From Undaria pinnatifida (lineage: Eukaryota > Sar > Phaeophyceae > Laminariales > Alariaceae): 64,000 bases of DNA. A program made the translations under genes and the position numbers. The DNA is taken from assembly GCA_012845835.1 (NCBI GenBank), contig JABAKD010000009.1, forward strand, positions 1,117,324 through 1,181,323, in the 5' to 3' direction. Below are positions 31,901 through 43,390 of this stretch, piece by piece. The notes under the pieces were generated by a model, which saw only the letters and a list, made by a program, of their open reading frames with translations, searched no databases and was not told the origin of the DNA. Position 1 is the first letter of the stretch. Each line of letters begins with the position of its first letter.

Positions 31901-34900
31901 GTAACATGTGTCTCCTATACCAACCGACGCTGACAAGAAAAACGACCGGTTCTCAATCCCATGCTTCGGGCACATGACGATAAACGTTTTGAAGTACGCG
32001 CGGAGATGTAGTACAACGGTATTGTTCGATTGCACTTTTTCTGAGGCCATTTACGGTAAGGAGCTCTTGACCTTCCCGGGTACCGAGTGGTTTTGGAAAA
32101 CGTCTGAAAAGCAATACGCCGAGCCATCCCACGGCAGACATTACTAGCACAATGTCAATCAATGGTGATCGAGTTTATCTTTGTCTTCTAGTCTACCTTC
32201 ATCGCAGAAGTGCAATCTCCATCGCAGCGCGTGTCAGCTTGGACTCGAGTATATGTTGAGCTCCTGTCGTTGTTGTTGATTTTCTCATATCCGGAGCCGA
32301 AGAACACCCCAGGGAAAAAGCAGAAATAAACTGAAAGTGGTACGCGCATATATAACAGGGGACGCAGTTCATGACTCCGCCTGAAACGTTAATAAGAAAA
32401 ATTCGGGAGTCAGCCTACGATATGTCATGTCTATACGGGAAAACAGACTATACCGTTTGCTACACAAGAAGACTACCGCGCATATACTACACGTAGTACA
32501 TGTACTTTCGCATACGCACGTAAGACGCATGCCAATTAATTAAAGGACACGAATACAAGAAAAATGAATTGGGAAAGGTAACAAAAGGAATGAAATGAAC
32601 GGGAAAAATGCCTGAAGGAAATAGAGAAGACGGAAAATTATTCAAGACAAGACGAGAAGAGGAAGCAATGAGGGGCAAAGAGAAATTTTACCGTCATACT
32701 AGCAGACCCTACAAACTGACTCAAACGGCATCGGGCTTATAGAAGGTATCAGGTGCATGAATGGCTCTGGGGAGTGACCGCAACAAGGCAAAGAAGTCGG
32801 GTCGGCTTTAGTGTAGCTTGTGACTGCCTTTGGAACTCTCGCAAGTTTCAACGCGATGATGGCCTGGCTCTTCAGCAGGACGCCCCCCCCCCCCCCCCCC
32901 CCCCTTGCCTCGTCCCCCCTGCCGCTAAGAGATGCTCACGGTTGATGGCCCTTTCGCGGCTTTAGCTAGTCGCTCTGCCGCTCTGCGTCTCTCCGTTTCA
33001 TGGCATTTGAGCATGAACAACCCTGCTTCCTGGTCCGCTCGTCGAGACCATCTGCCGACTTCTTGAACAGCCTTTGGCCACCCTTCGAAATTTATTCCAA
33101 AAACCAGACAACTCTTCTCCTGCCCCCCTGAGTACCCCTCATCCCCAACAAGCTCCCCAAACAAACCCTCTCTTGCAGATGCTCCTCCCCCATACGTGCT
33201 ACGAATTCCGCAACCAATATCATCCGGTTGCAGTGCCAGGGCACCGCCACACAAAAAAACAGTTGTAACGAAATTCCCGCCCATGTCGTTGCGCGGGTGA
33301 CTTAACCTCGCGTCCACCGCCTCCTGTTGGCAATATCTCTCTGTCATATTTCCGACTCTGCTGTCACGGTCGACCGGAACATGTCTTCGCTCGGAAACGC
33401 TGCCCGGGTCGAAAAAGGCGACTTAAGTCTTATAAATGTCAGATTTTGTTGTAATGGTCATGTTCACTTTTTTGTTGATAAGAATGCCAGGTGGATGGTA
33501 TTACGAAATTCATAACACTCGGGAGCGTTGATGCATATGTTGGTATAAAATGCATAGTCCTCGCTCATAAACAAAGGCGTAGCTCGCGTTTCAGGCTTTC
33601 TGTTTATACTTGGGTATTCTCTACCCCCTTTCTTTACTTGAATACGTAACGACATCTTCGACTGCGGGATGACCGACTGATGTGCTAAATACGATGTTAG
33701 TGATCAGGCACCGGCACACTTTTAGGTGATCATTTGTTAGGACACTCTGAGGTAACAATTTCCAGGGTAGACATGGAGTCAGTAGTAGGCGCGCTACATG
33801 ATTAATAGCAACTTGGAACTGAGACACGTGCCACGTTGGTATGGGTAGCACTTTTCAGTTGTCACATTTTATTTCTGAATGTCTGGTTTCCTCAATCCGA
33901 ATCGTTCGAAAAACGTTCTTGATTCGCAATTAAAGATTTTTGTAATACCTTGGTGATGGTGTTTTTCGTCGGGCTGCGTCTCGTTTTGATGTAAGTACCC
34001 TTCTGGGTGGGAGATAGACCTCTTCAGGTGACGTTCCATTCAAAAGAACTTGTTTAAATCTATCGTCGTGTTGGAGTAATCCATACACAGGGTCAACTGA
34101 GGAGCTGCTCAACACCGTCTTATTGCCATTTCTTGGTACTGACCTGCAGTAGGCCGTGAGATTGTTGTATTAGGCTGTACTTTTTTTCTTGATGATCATC
34201 ATTGGTTCGACGTTCTTCGACAGTCGGGTCCCACGATCATTGAGCTTCAAAGTCAGTGCTTGGATGGGTTGTATGCGTAGAGCTCCTCATGTGACGATGT
34301 AGGTACTACCCATGTCTCAGCGCAATTTACACGGCTTGATGATGGTGTAGTGCGTAATGTTGTCGCTGTGAGTCAATTTTGGCATGCATTTTGTAGGTGC
34401 CTCGCACTTGTTTCCAATCCTTTTGACATGCCGTGGTCGCACGCCTGTCGAATTATCGCCTCCCCAGAGCGTGCCGTTAGTACAGAACGTGCAAACCTCA
34501 TAGCTAGCTAGACGACCGGGGTACCATCTTTCGTATTTTTTGGTGGTCACCAGATTGGTGATCGAGGAGTTCATATAGTTCGGGGTGGAGAACCTTAACT
34601 CCGCACATGGCGAATGATCGCATCACGCCGCGTAAATATGATAAGGCACTCACGAAGCAAGTACATGGGAATCCCCATTGCTGTCTCCGGAGTGGCCACA
34701 CCAGAACAAAGTATGTATCATTGGCGCTCTCATTCATAAGCGAGAAATTGTGCAAAATGTGCCGAAGTCCGGCTTACATGCGATTTTTGGAACGATGCAG
34801 TTAACCCTCCCTGCTGCTCACTGAATGCCTCGCGGCGCTTCGCTCTCCGTGCAAGCAAAATATTGCTGGTTGGTGAATCCACGACGAGCTCCGTCTCGTT

Positions 34901-35260
34901 TCTTCCGTTTGTTCTAATCATGTCAAACGAATCACTTCCTATTTCGCCAACTACGCCCAGGATGACGGTGGTAAGCTTAACGTGCGCCCCTTTAATGTAC
35001 ATACAGTTGTTATGCTGCTCTTTTTCCTACAACATCGATGTCACATGATTAATTTGCGATACACTCTAATTTTCACAACCGAGTTTGGGCCGTCGAAAAT
35101 AGTCATAATGTGTACCTCTTAGATGCAACGTAGCAAGCGGCCACATGGGCATGTGTGTCGCGAAACTAGTTTTGTAGTGAAAGAAGTGTAAGTTCTCGCG
35201 TGATGGGGGTCTGGCTCACCTTGCCCGCAGTCGTCGTCCGGTAATATATGCCTCCCGAGG
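31900..35260 (+). repeat. Background block F, copy 3 (F3), split by RT2b
   Basis: Matches F4 on both sides of the RT2b insertion: 'ATTGTTCGATTGCACTTTTTC' (in pieces, near 32020) before it, then 'GGGTGACTTAACCTCGCG', 'ACACGTGCCACGTTG' (33824), 'GGTGTTTTTCGTCGG' (33958), 'ACTGACCTGCAGTAGGCCGT' (34139), 'GGGTGGAGAACCTTA' (34585) and 'GTGCCGAAGTCC' (34759). A worn version of the F4 exon lies at about 33350-33425 (SAVTVDRNMSSLGNAARVEK). Confidence 0.65.
32268..33268 (-). pseudogene. RT2b non-LTR retrotransposon, strongly 5'-truncated, inside F3
   Basis: The minus strand near 32925-33190 reads FGELVGDEGYSGGQEKS, INFEGWPKAVQEVGRWSRRA, KCHETERRRAAERLAKAAK and GPSTVSIS, the C-terminus of the RT2 protein in one frame. 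A C run (32882-32904) follows the stop, then the 3' UTR shared with RT2a and RT2c, and a short GTT run at 32268. F4 has no insertion at the matching place (about 53890-53935), so the borders are good to a few tens of bases. No Repeat A is present at the ATATAT site (near 32350), so this is the empty-site control for A7 and A9. Confidence 0.75.
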
Positions 35261-36940
35261 TTACCATCAATAGTGGTTAGGGTCACCGGTACGTACAAAC
35301 ACTACAACGCTTGACAACTAAATCAGAGCACTCCATGTTTATCGTGTGTATTTTGCGTTGGTGGTTTTTGAGCTGAAAAGAACGAGGACTCCAAATCACA
35401 GTTACGACTGCGTACATGAGGTGTTGTGTTTTTGTGAATGAAAAAGTCAATGGAAAGTCGTCAATAGACGCCGGTACTACAGAGAGTGAGAACTTTTTTT
35501 CTTCCGCGCCAGATGTGGCAAAAGGCGTAAGGTAACAAATACAAAGGTATTGTTCGGCAGGCGAGATACACGGTTCCCAACAGGAACAGGCTGAAACAAT
35601 GGGCGACGCACGAATCTTCGTGTGTAGCATTGCCCCCATGTCTCTGCGCCAGAAAATAAAGCGTACAGTGCTTTTAGGTCCTGCACATGTTTGGTGGGAC
35701 ACGTATTGAAAATGCGCCCAACGGTCTGTTCTATGGAGAAAAAAAAATGCTTGTGCACATTGTGTTCATGGAACAAAACTAGTCGACCTAATGTATGCGC
35801 ATTATGTTTCACCACAGACCTTGCCTCGATCATAATGAGGCCGTTACATTGTTGCCCCGTTGGCCATCCGCAGGTGCTTCGTCCATGGCTCTTCTGTCAT
35901 TTTTCCGCCGCCAGAGGCACGTAGGTTGAGGACCACCTATTAACAGTCAAGAAGGAAATAGTTCAGGCGTGTGGAAAAGTTAGGGAGACTGCAAATGTGG
36001 AAACTAGACCACTCCAACACCGACGAAGGATGGACCTGAAAGCTACCGTACGAACAGCTGACGTGTTTCTGAAAGTTTGACGACATCCTTTAGTTTACTC
36101 GTTGACGTAGCATGACAAGCATACTCCACTTTTCGTAGGGAAGTTTTTCCTGAAAGCAAGAAGCGTATGAGCAATGAGAATGTAGCTTCGCTGGAATATC
36201 TTAAAGTCATAGAAATACGTTGGCCACAACGTGATCCCCGTTGCTTTATCTGGAGGTGTTGACAAACAAAACTACGTCAATCCATGCCAAGCCTCTTTCA
36301 GGTATGCAAAAGAGATCGCACAATGTGCGGTAGTCCACCTCACAAGTTATTTTTAGTAGCATGCGGCTCACCCTTTAACCGGCTCGTTGAAGAGCGTTTT
36401 GCGCTCGGTGTACGCGATGTCTAAGTTATCAGTGAAACCTTAACGCGTGCTCTGTCGCGGTATCTTGGGTCGGGGGTCATAGGTCCCAGAGGACTACGGC
36501 TATGAGTCAAAGGCAGGCATCCTCCCATCCCCCTCCTTCCGTGACCACGGTCTCCGTTGACACAAATGTTTAGCTCCGGCGCATTCCGCAGTACGGTTGA
36601 ACCCCTTGTATTCCTGGTCTTCTGATATGAGGGTCTGTAAACCTCACCAAGGAAACCGATTGGAAAAAAGTAGGGGCTACCCGATGAGAACCTCCACGTC
36701 GAACAACAGATATTGAAACATACGTATTCCACAAAAGAATAAAAGTATCGACGATTTTGGAACCAACCATGTTGTCAGTTGCAAAACGTCTCAGCCTAGT
36801 GGTACTACCTTTATCGTAGCAGGCGTCCTCTGCCAGTAGGTAGGTACGTTGCCAGTGCCGGACCCGGGTGTTTGCCCATTTCCTTGAAAACAACGGAAGT
36901 CGACCGCCCCATGAGAGCAAGCGAAAACATGTCGCAATGC
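35260..36940 (+). repeat. Background block D, copy 3 (D3)
   Basis: Matches D1 at its left ('AGTTACGACTGCG', 'GACACGTATTG', 'TGCTTGTGCACATTGTG') and D2/D4 at its right (AG/GTGCTTCGTCC near 35873, 'GATCCCCGTTGC' 36232, 'GTCATAGGTCC-AGAGGACTACGG' 36475). It runs through the point where D2 and D4 are joined to RT2 ('TCTCCGTTGACACAAATG', 36549), so it keeps an unoccupied RT2 site. Its far end contains 'CCTTTATCGTAGCAGGCGTCC' (in pieces, 36808), a motif shared with B and D. Confidence 0.6.
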
Positions 36941-37134
36941 AATAGGGGCGGCATTACGTCGAAGTAGTTACTATGGCATCAATGTTTAAACCAGAAATCA
37001 AGAACAAATAAGCTATATGAATCGTTTTTACTAAGCTATATTTCCAAAAGTGGCGTGTTCGATACGACTGCCTTCAGATTGTGGTTAGTGTGCATCATAA
37101 AGCCCGTGCGATACCCGTCATATTTGTATGGCAC

Positions 37135-37452
37135 TGTTGATTGTACGCTTGGATATGATGCGGATATGATGACGGTTGTGTATTTAATGGGTTTCCAGTG
37201 ATAAGTTGGCTACATCGTAGCGGTATATCCGGATGGTGGCATGAGTTTGGCTATTTCGCCGTCACTCCTCGTTGTGCTTCTTCTACCGAGCGGGTCTTCT
37301 CCTCGCTCCACGATGTGCCTTAGTTAGGAGCAACTTAATATATATATATCATATATAATATGTACGTGTAATACTTGTCTTTATACCGCTGACTCTACTA
37401 CCCCACTATCGTTAGATCAACAGGTAAAAAAAAAAAAAAAAAGGGATCAACA
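37135..37452 (+). repeat. copia 5' LTR
   Basis: 318 bp. It shares 'GATGCGGATATGATGACGGT', 'TTCGCCGTCACTCCTCGTTG', 'CTCCACGATGTGCC', a TATATA stretch, 'CCCCACTATCGT' and 'GGGATCAACA' with the 3' LTR. It has an A run (37424-37441) near the end. The central TATATA stretch is continuous here, which shows what the 3' LTR looked like before Repeat A entered. Confidence 0.75.
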
Positions 37453-37999
37453 AATACGATAATTAACGCGTACCATACGCGGTTCGAAGCAAAGGGTGTT
37501 GGGTGACTTGGGCTTTTCTGCGGAAGAAAGCTACTTGATAGGTGGAGACATCACAAAAACAGCCCTCGCTGTGAAATGGAGCGAGCTGTGTGCCTTTTTT
37601 TAACCATGCCTTAGGGTGCGGCAAATATGGGCGTTGTGGACCGGGACGTGAAAACGTTGGCAAAGAGAGCGGGGAGGTCTCAAAGGGCCAAGATGCGGGA
37701 GCTGAATCAGCTGCTCGCAATACGTGACCAACACGATAACAAAAAATAGGATGGTTTCCGTTATGGTTTCCGGACCATAAACCAGATTTCGGCAGAATGA
37801 CACACGTTCTACCGAATTGAAGGTTGCATTGAGGAAAGCGACCTTATCGTTTGCGAGTTCTCGCGACTTCTCCTCGAGTTCTCAGGCTTCTCTCTACGGC
37901 TGGAGCAAATGCGAGACATTTATCAGCCGTGTCAGGCACCAGAGAGGGGAGTGGGCGTGGCCAGATGCCAGCAACATCTCGTAATCCCAGTACCTGAGA

Positions 38000-38260
38000 C
38001 TTGGAGTGGGAGCACTGCACAGCAGCAACTGCAGCAGCAGCAGTAGTTGAAGACGGAAATCATATTGAATGTGGAATTAGAGATGAGGAGGAAATAGCAG
38101 AAGGACCTCCTGCAGCTGCCATTGAGCAGCAGCAGCTGCAGCCTCCGGCAGCACCACCCCCTCTTTGGACGTCACAGCTCGTATTCCAGATGCTTGAGAG
38201 ACTGGGAGCGAGAGCACTGCACTGCAGCAGCAGCCGGGGCAACAGGAGCGGGTAGAAGGG
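38000..38260 (+). repeat. CAG/GCA-rich low-complexity segment in the copia interior
   Basis: Imperfect CAG and GCA runs (for example 38021-38045, 38126-38150), open in several frames and giving Gln/Ala-rich or, in reverse, Cys/Leu-rich translations. The similar triplet-rich segment at 2020-2310 may be unrelated. Confidence 0.5.
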
Positions 38261-38915
38261 ACGACTCGACGATTTGGTTGTGAAACTAAAATACGGGCAG
38301 TATCTTTCGTTCTCCGCGGGCCCGCCGGCTGCGGAGCCCGTTGATGTGTGGGGCCGGGTTGGGGTCGGCACGAGGTGGCTGGTTGCGTTGAAGGTCGCTG
38401 GGTGTGGAAGGCACAGACACGCAGGTGGATAATCCTTCCCATCGTTTGCACTAGAGTACGGCAACAATCACAGGTCATGTTATCAACAATTGTTTTTATC
38501 TGAGCTTTGTCTCGATTATAGAGTAGTACAGCAGGTGATGGACTTTTGCTGTGTGAAAACACATCATGTGAAATGCTGTTGCGAAATATACTCTGGAGTA
38601 TAATACTGCTAACTATACAACCGCAGTATTTGACTTAGTAGCGATTACATGTTACTCGTTGCGGCTGAGATAATCATTTTCTTTCGCATTCTTTGCGTTC
38701 AGTACTTTGTTTTTCGCGTTAAATCATAGCAACAGACAGAGTAGATTGGGCAGAAGGACGGGCAGGATAAATGCTTGTGCCTGTCGGAATACCTTGACCC
38801 TTCATATACTAACCTCGTAACGTGTATTGAGGCGTTTGCGCTCTAATCTATCGATACTCTGAAACAACAGAAAGAAACACGCGGTCGATTTTGGTTTATA
38901 CCGGCATCAAACGTT

Positions 38916-39221
38916 GTGGAGTCAACCATGAAATCCAGATTGGTATTGCGGGGTTTGATATATTTTTCCGGGGTTTGCGCGGTTAATGGTGATATATTCG
39001 TGAGTTCGGGTAGGAAAAACCCGCTCAAAGAAGGTCTCAAACAGACTGGCCTTGTTCGCGGGCTGGTCGGATGCTTGACGTGCTTTGCTAACCAGACACG
39101 TAGGGACATTGCCAACGCAGTGAGAGCGGTGGCTAGGAACACGAATTCACCGAGGAAGGTAAACTGGAAGTCTGCCGTTGATAATTTCGCTTTCACCGAG
39201 ATTATATTATGGAACATTTGA
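38916..39221 (+). pseudogene. copia Pol fragment, RT/RNase H junction
   Basis: A 101-codon plus-strand ORF reads KNPLKEGLKQTGLVRGLVG, CLTCFANQTRRDIANAVRAV and ARNTNSPRKVNWKSAVDN. This matches the copia segment '(Y)R-x2-VG-x-L-x-W-(L)-(A)-x2-TRPDI-x-x-AV-x-x-(V/L)-(S/A)R ... P ... W-x-A', which joins RT to RNase H. The usual TRPDI is TRRDI here. Sequence on either side has lost the frame; no YVDD box and no RNase H catalytic block were found. Confidence 0.75.
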
Positions 39222-40252
39222 TTTTGGAGTATGGTAGAATACCTCATGATTTAGTACGCTAGGTTCGTTACTTCTACTGTTCGACATTGAATTATGAGAT
39301 TTTTGGACTTGGGGACGTCAACGGCTTTTTGCTAAATACCCGGTGTCATCGCTGCGTAATCAGTCAATGGTTTTCTCAACTCGCCCCTTAATGGGACCCA
39401 GCTGAGCCGAATCGTTTTGTTTTCAGCATTTACGGGGGGGTCACGCCCACCTGTTACCATTGTACAGGGAATGATTGGGTCGACCACTTACTAGGAAGTC
39501 TGGCTAATTTCGAAAACGGTCTAAAACTCGACGAGTTCGATACGTCTGAACCCGAGGGCGACAAACTTTTTCGCGAGTTGATTTTAATTGTTTCTTGGCG
39601 GATTATTCTGCTTATATTAGCAGGCTTTTGCCAACCGTTAATGGTACTCTTCAGAGAGTATATGGTATTTAGGGAGGTATGTAACTGTTTCTTGACTTTG
39701 AATTATTACTTTTCCCCAATTGCGTTGTCTAGTATGGCGTTTTCTTGCTTTGGATTTGAGCATCTGGAATCTGAATGGATTTTCAGTATGTACCCAACCG
39801 GGAGGCATTTGTCTCATTCGTGAGTGAGTTTAAGACTCATGTCCGATAACACTCGTTGGCATCCCTATTCTATGGAGCTAACAACCGTTTTATATGAAAG
39901 GCTGAGTGCTGATTATAAGGACGATGTTTCAGTATTTTTTTGGAGTTTTGGAACATGGATTTCATATTTGAGCTTTCGGCTCATGGCTTTGGGATTTTAT
40001 TTTTTGTTCTTGGATTAAGGATTTTTAGATATTTATAATAGTCTATAGGTTCACTAAAATTTATTTTGGATACTGTCCCTGATTTGTGGCTCTAGATTTA
40101 TGGAGTGCTTTCTAAGAACTATGGTGCTGCAATCATTACTTCTTGTCACAGTAGTACTGGGAGGATATTGATTGACCATATTTTTCATTGGATCGTTTTA
40201 CCCTCATATGACAATTAAACTTTGTGCCGAATCATTTACGAAGCAGGAAGGC

Positions 40253-40667
40253 TGTCCATTGTATGCTTGGATACGATGCGGATATGATGACGGTTGAGTA
40301 TTGTATGAGTTTCCAGTGATAGGTTGGCTACATTGTAGCGTTATATCGGGATGGGGTGCAAATATATAGGCTAATTCGCCGTCACTCCTCGTTGTGTTTC
40401 GTCTACCGAGTGAATCGTCTCCTCTCCACGATGTGCCATGGCTAGAAGCAACATTATATATATTTTTTTTAAAAACCCAACCCTTTTCCCCCCCCGGCCC
40501 CTCCGTCCCCCTCCGTCCGTCCCCCCCCACTCCCCCTTCCGCCTAATCTGTCCAAACGCCCCACTCACAATCAAAATCGGCCTGCGTAATACACACCTAT
40601 ACGCAGTTGATATTACGTCATTATCTTTCTGACCATCCATGACGTAGTTTTCAATAATTTTCGCCCC

Positions 40668-40701
<34 letters not shown>

Positions 40702-41813
40702 CCCCACCCCTCCCCCCCCCCCCCCTCCAACGCCCCCTCTTTTCTGACCACCTGTACGATCGCCTAGACCTAGCACCACGCGTATAACAAGCTGCTGCAT
40801 ATCTTTGATCTCACAGCCGAAGTGTATTTGAATATTATTTGTGACCTAAACCTCCTGAAAAATCCCCCCCCTCCCCCCCCCCCCCCCCCCTTGCTCTCCC
40901 TTACTCAATCCGCCACATTAATAAACACTTCACGCACAGGATATCACCTCATTATCTTTCGAGAGTTATCCATGCCGCTGTGTCCCGCCCCCCCGACCTC
41001 CCCCCCCCCCCGCCTCGAACGTCCCCTTCTTCCCCATCACCCGCACCATCGCCTAGACCTAGCACCACACGCATAACAAACCCCTCACCTAAAGCCCGCC
41101 CCCCCCCCCGCCCCCACCCCCGACCTTCACCTCCAACCCATCTCAACCCCACCTCCTCGAACACTCCACCCTCTCTTTACTCACTGATTGTACGACTTAC
41201 CCCAGAATATACATGATAAACTGATGTATTATTTCCAAAACCGTCACATTTATCCCGTCAAAATAATGTATAGTTTCCAGGCACATATTGAGCTGCCCCC
41301 CCCCCCCCCCCCCGCCCCCAATAATATACTGGTGCCAAAACCGTGAGATTTATCCCCTCGAAAGGATACATAGCTTACATGCCCAGATTGCCCCTCCCCC
41401 CCCCCCCCCCCCCCCCCCCCTCCAAACCCGCTCGCTTTTGATCAAAACCAGGCCCCCTTTCCCTTTACAGCTGTCAGATTTTGTCCCCCTCAGAAACGGG
41501 TTTGATAGTTTCCGCGCACAGACTGACTAAAACCATCCTGTTGACCCTGATAGCTACATTGTAGTTGTAAGGGGAGTCGCCGACCTATATCCTTAATGAG
41601 GACACACAACTTGTAATGCGCGCGATCGGAGTATCACACACAGCTTGCAAAGATGAGTTTCGACGAAATCTTCGATCTCACAGCTGGAGTGTATTTTAAT
41701 TTATATAATATATGTACGTGTTTTACTTGTCTTCGTACCGGTGACTCCACTACCCCACTATCGTCAGCTGTCCGCTCGACGGGTAAGCCCTCTACGCTTC
41801 GTAGGGATCAACA
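40253..41813 (+). repeat. copia 3' LTR, split by Repeat A copy A8
   Basis: The left part (40253-40462) matches 37135-37345. The right part (41701-41813) matches 37348-37452 ('TACTTGTCTT', 'CCCCACTATCGTCAG', 'GGGATCAACA'). Between them lie about 1.24 kb of Repeat A. Without it the LTR would be about 320 bp, as at the 5' end. Confidence 0.8.
40463..41700 (+). mobile_element. Repeat A copy A8, nested in the copia 3' LTR
   Basis: The left junction is 'ACATTATATATA' then a T run. The right junction is 'GGAGTGTATTTTAAT' then 'TTATATAATATATG'. Inside are N modules (40560-40780, 40905-41080), long C runs (about 40667-40730, 40875-40890), M modules at 41230-41290, 41335-41400 and 41465-41525, and a complete RE (41614-41700). 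Because both flanks are LTR sequence, this copy gives the cleanest element borders in the window, about 1238 bp. Confidence 0.85.
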
Positions 41814-42734
41814 AACAAGCACTTATTTTGTTATTTGCTGTAGTCAAAGCACCATATGGCCCCGCACCCCTTGAACGCCGGGATGGAGCGCATCGGGTTT
41901 CCACTTAACAGACAGACATCGGGTTCTCCAAGCGCGAAGCTTAGCGATGGGTTCGGTGAACAGCATGAACGGTGGACTCCATCTTACTAAAAACCACTTG
42001 GCTGACAGGCTTTGGTACCTGGTGGGGACCTTTCTCGTGTACGGATGCCATGTGCGAAATTTTACATTTGCCTAGTGTGACGTGGCTACTTGTAGACAGC
42101 AACGGAATACCATGTGACTGCCTCGCGGGTGACTTACCATGTGCACACTGCGCACTTCAAATAATCTTGCGACATGCCAGGGTTCTCCACGCCACGAAAT
42201 TTGAAACTCAATCCACATTTCGGGTGACCGATGAAGAAAAATAGTAATAGGATTTGGGGACCGTCACGAATAAATTGTTGTTTTTTCTCGAGAAAGAATT
42301 TGGCGTTATGGTTCACAATGTCTGGCGAAATACGAAGTACGTAGCTCACTTTGACGGAAGCAGCAGGTATTGTTGGGTTGATCGAGCTTGTGGGGATACA
42401 AAGTGGATACCGCACGCGACGGTGGTGACAGACTTGTAGAACACGCGAACCGACAGAGCTGTTGTTTTCAACTGGACAGCTGCCGCCCGCTGGACCATAA
42501 AATTCTCGATTTCGCGATTCTCCAGTTCATTGCTAGACGGAAAATCGGGAAATGAGCGAGAGCAAGAAGCAACATCGAAGGCGGAGCATATCAACCAGAA
42601 AAGACGCCGGTACGCTGCTTGTCGGGCTCACGTAGTACAAGGCGTATTTTACAACGTCTTTGACAACCAGCGTCAACCCCAGGATACAGCCGTAAAACCA
42701 CCAAGGGGACTGAGCGTACTCAGTTGTTGCTTGC
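41814..42734. other. No feature recognised
   Basis: Right flank of the copia element. A plus-strand ORF (41972-42244) is Cys/Trp-containing but matches no family I know. 42530-42700 may be R1d 3' untranslated sequence. No counterpart of this stretch is visible elsewhere in the window. Confidence 0.3.
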
Positions 42735-43390
42735 CATTATTATCAAACTATTGACCACGCATTCTTTTCCAGACGGAGCACGCGCCGTTCCTTGTCCTGG
42801 TAGTGACTCCTTCAACATTTGGATTTCTTGCGTATATTTTCTACAACAGGTCATCTTACCCCTGTCCTGTTTTGCCGTCTGCGGCCTTCATCTATCTTCT
42901 ACGATATCGATCGGTTTCTCGGTACACTTTAGTGTACAAACCTCTTCCGTGTCACACATTCAATTTCTACATCCCCTTTCCAACGCATCCCGTTATTCCT
43001 TGAATATTTCAACATTCTCTTTAGATGTGGGTCCGATGTCAATTGTGTTGTGCCACACGGGCATATATTCGTAGCCACGTCCTCCTTCTCCCAGGTACTG
43101 AAATTTGGAAAAAATCAGATTTTTTGCGTTGTCCATTGGGCTGTGTAGAACCGTTTGCGTTCGAATATATTCGTTGAACCCCACGTATATGTCTTGTGCT
43201 TCTCTTCTTTCACTGTATTTATTAGCACTTGCGTTACTCTTTCTTCTAATACTCCTGTCACCTCTGTGTTGTAGCTACGGCAAGTTTCTTTATAGACAGT
43301 AGCTCTCTGTGATCGCCCAACTAAAGCCTTCCACATATTCTCGACTACGTTGTCATGCGGGGGAGTTAGACCGAATGAGACTATCACCCT
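42735..43390 (-). pseudogene. R1 non-LTR retrotransposon C-terminus (R1d)
   Basis: A minus-strand ORF (43115-43387) reads VVENMWKALVGRSQRATVY, then YNTEVTGVLEERVTQVLI and NTVKEEKHKTYTWGS, aligning in one frame with the YKTEV ... RIERRE segment of this family. The tail continues to 42763-42790, where GACSVWKRMRGQ stands for the NGAPSRKGCVVSGQ signature seen in R1b. It is 5'-truncated and joins block B4 at about 43390, at the same protein position as R1b/B2. Confidence 0.7.

Larger units (their letters stand above)
37135..41813 (+). mobile_element. Degenerate Ty1/copia LTR retrotransposon
   Basis: Direct repeats at both ends carry matching termini TGTTGAT (37135) and ATCAACA (ending 37452 and 41813). 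These are the short inverted ends typical of copia LTRs. A purine-rich GAAGCAGGAAGG precedes the 3' LTR. A copia-type RNase H-proximal segment lies inside (38916-39221). The interior without the 3' LTR insertion is about 2.8 kb, shorter than an intact copia element, so much of gag-pol is deleted. I saw no clear 5-bp target duplication (GGCAC left, AACAA right) or primer-binding site. Confidence 0.7.
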
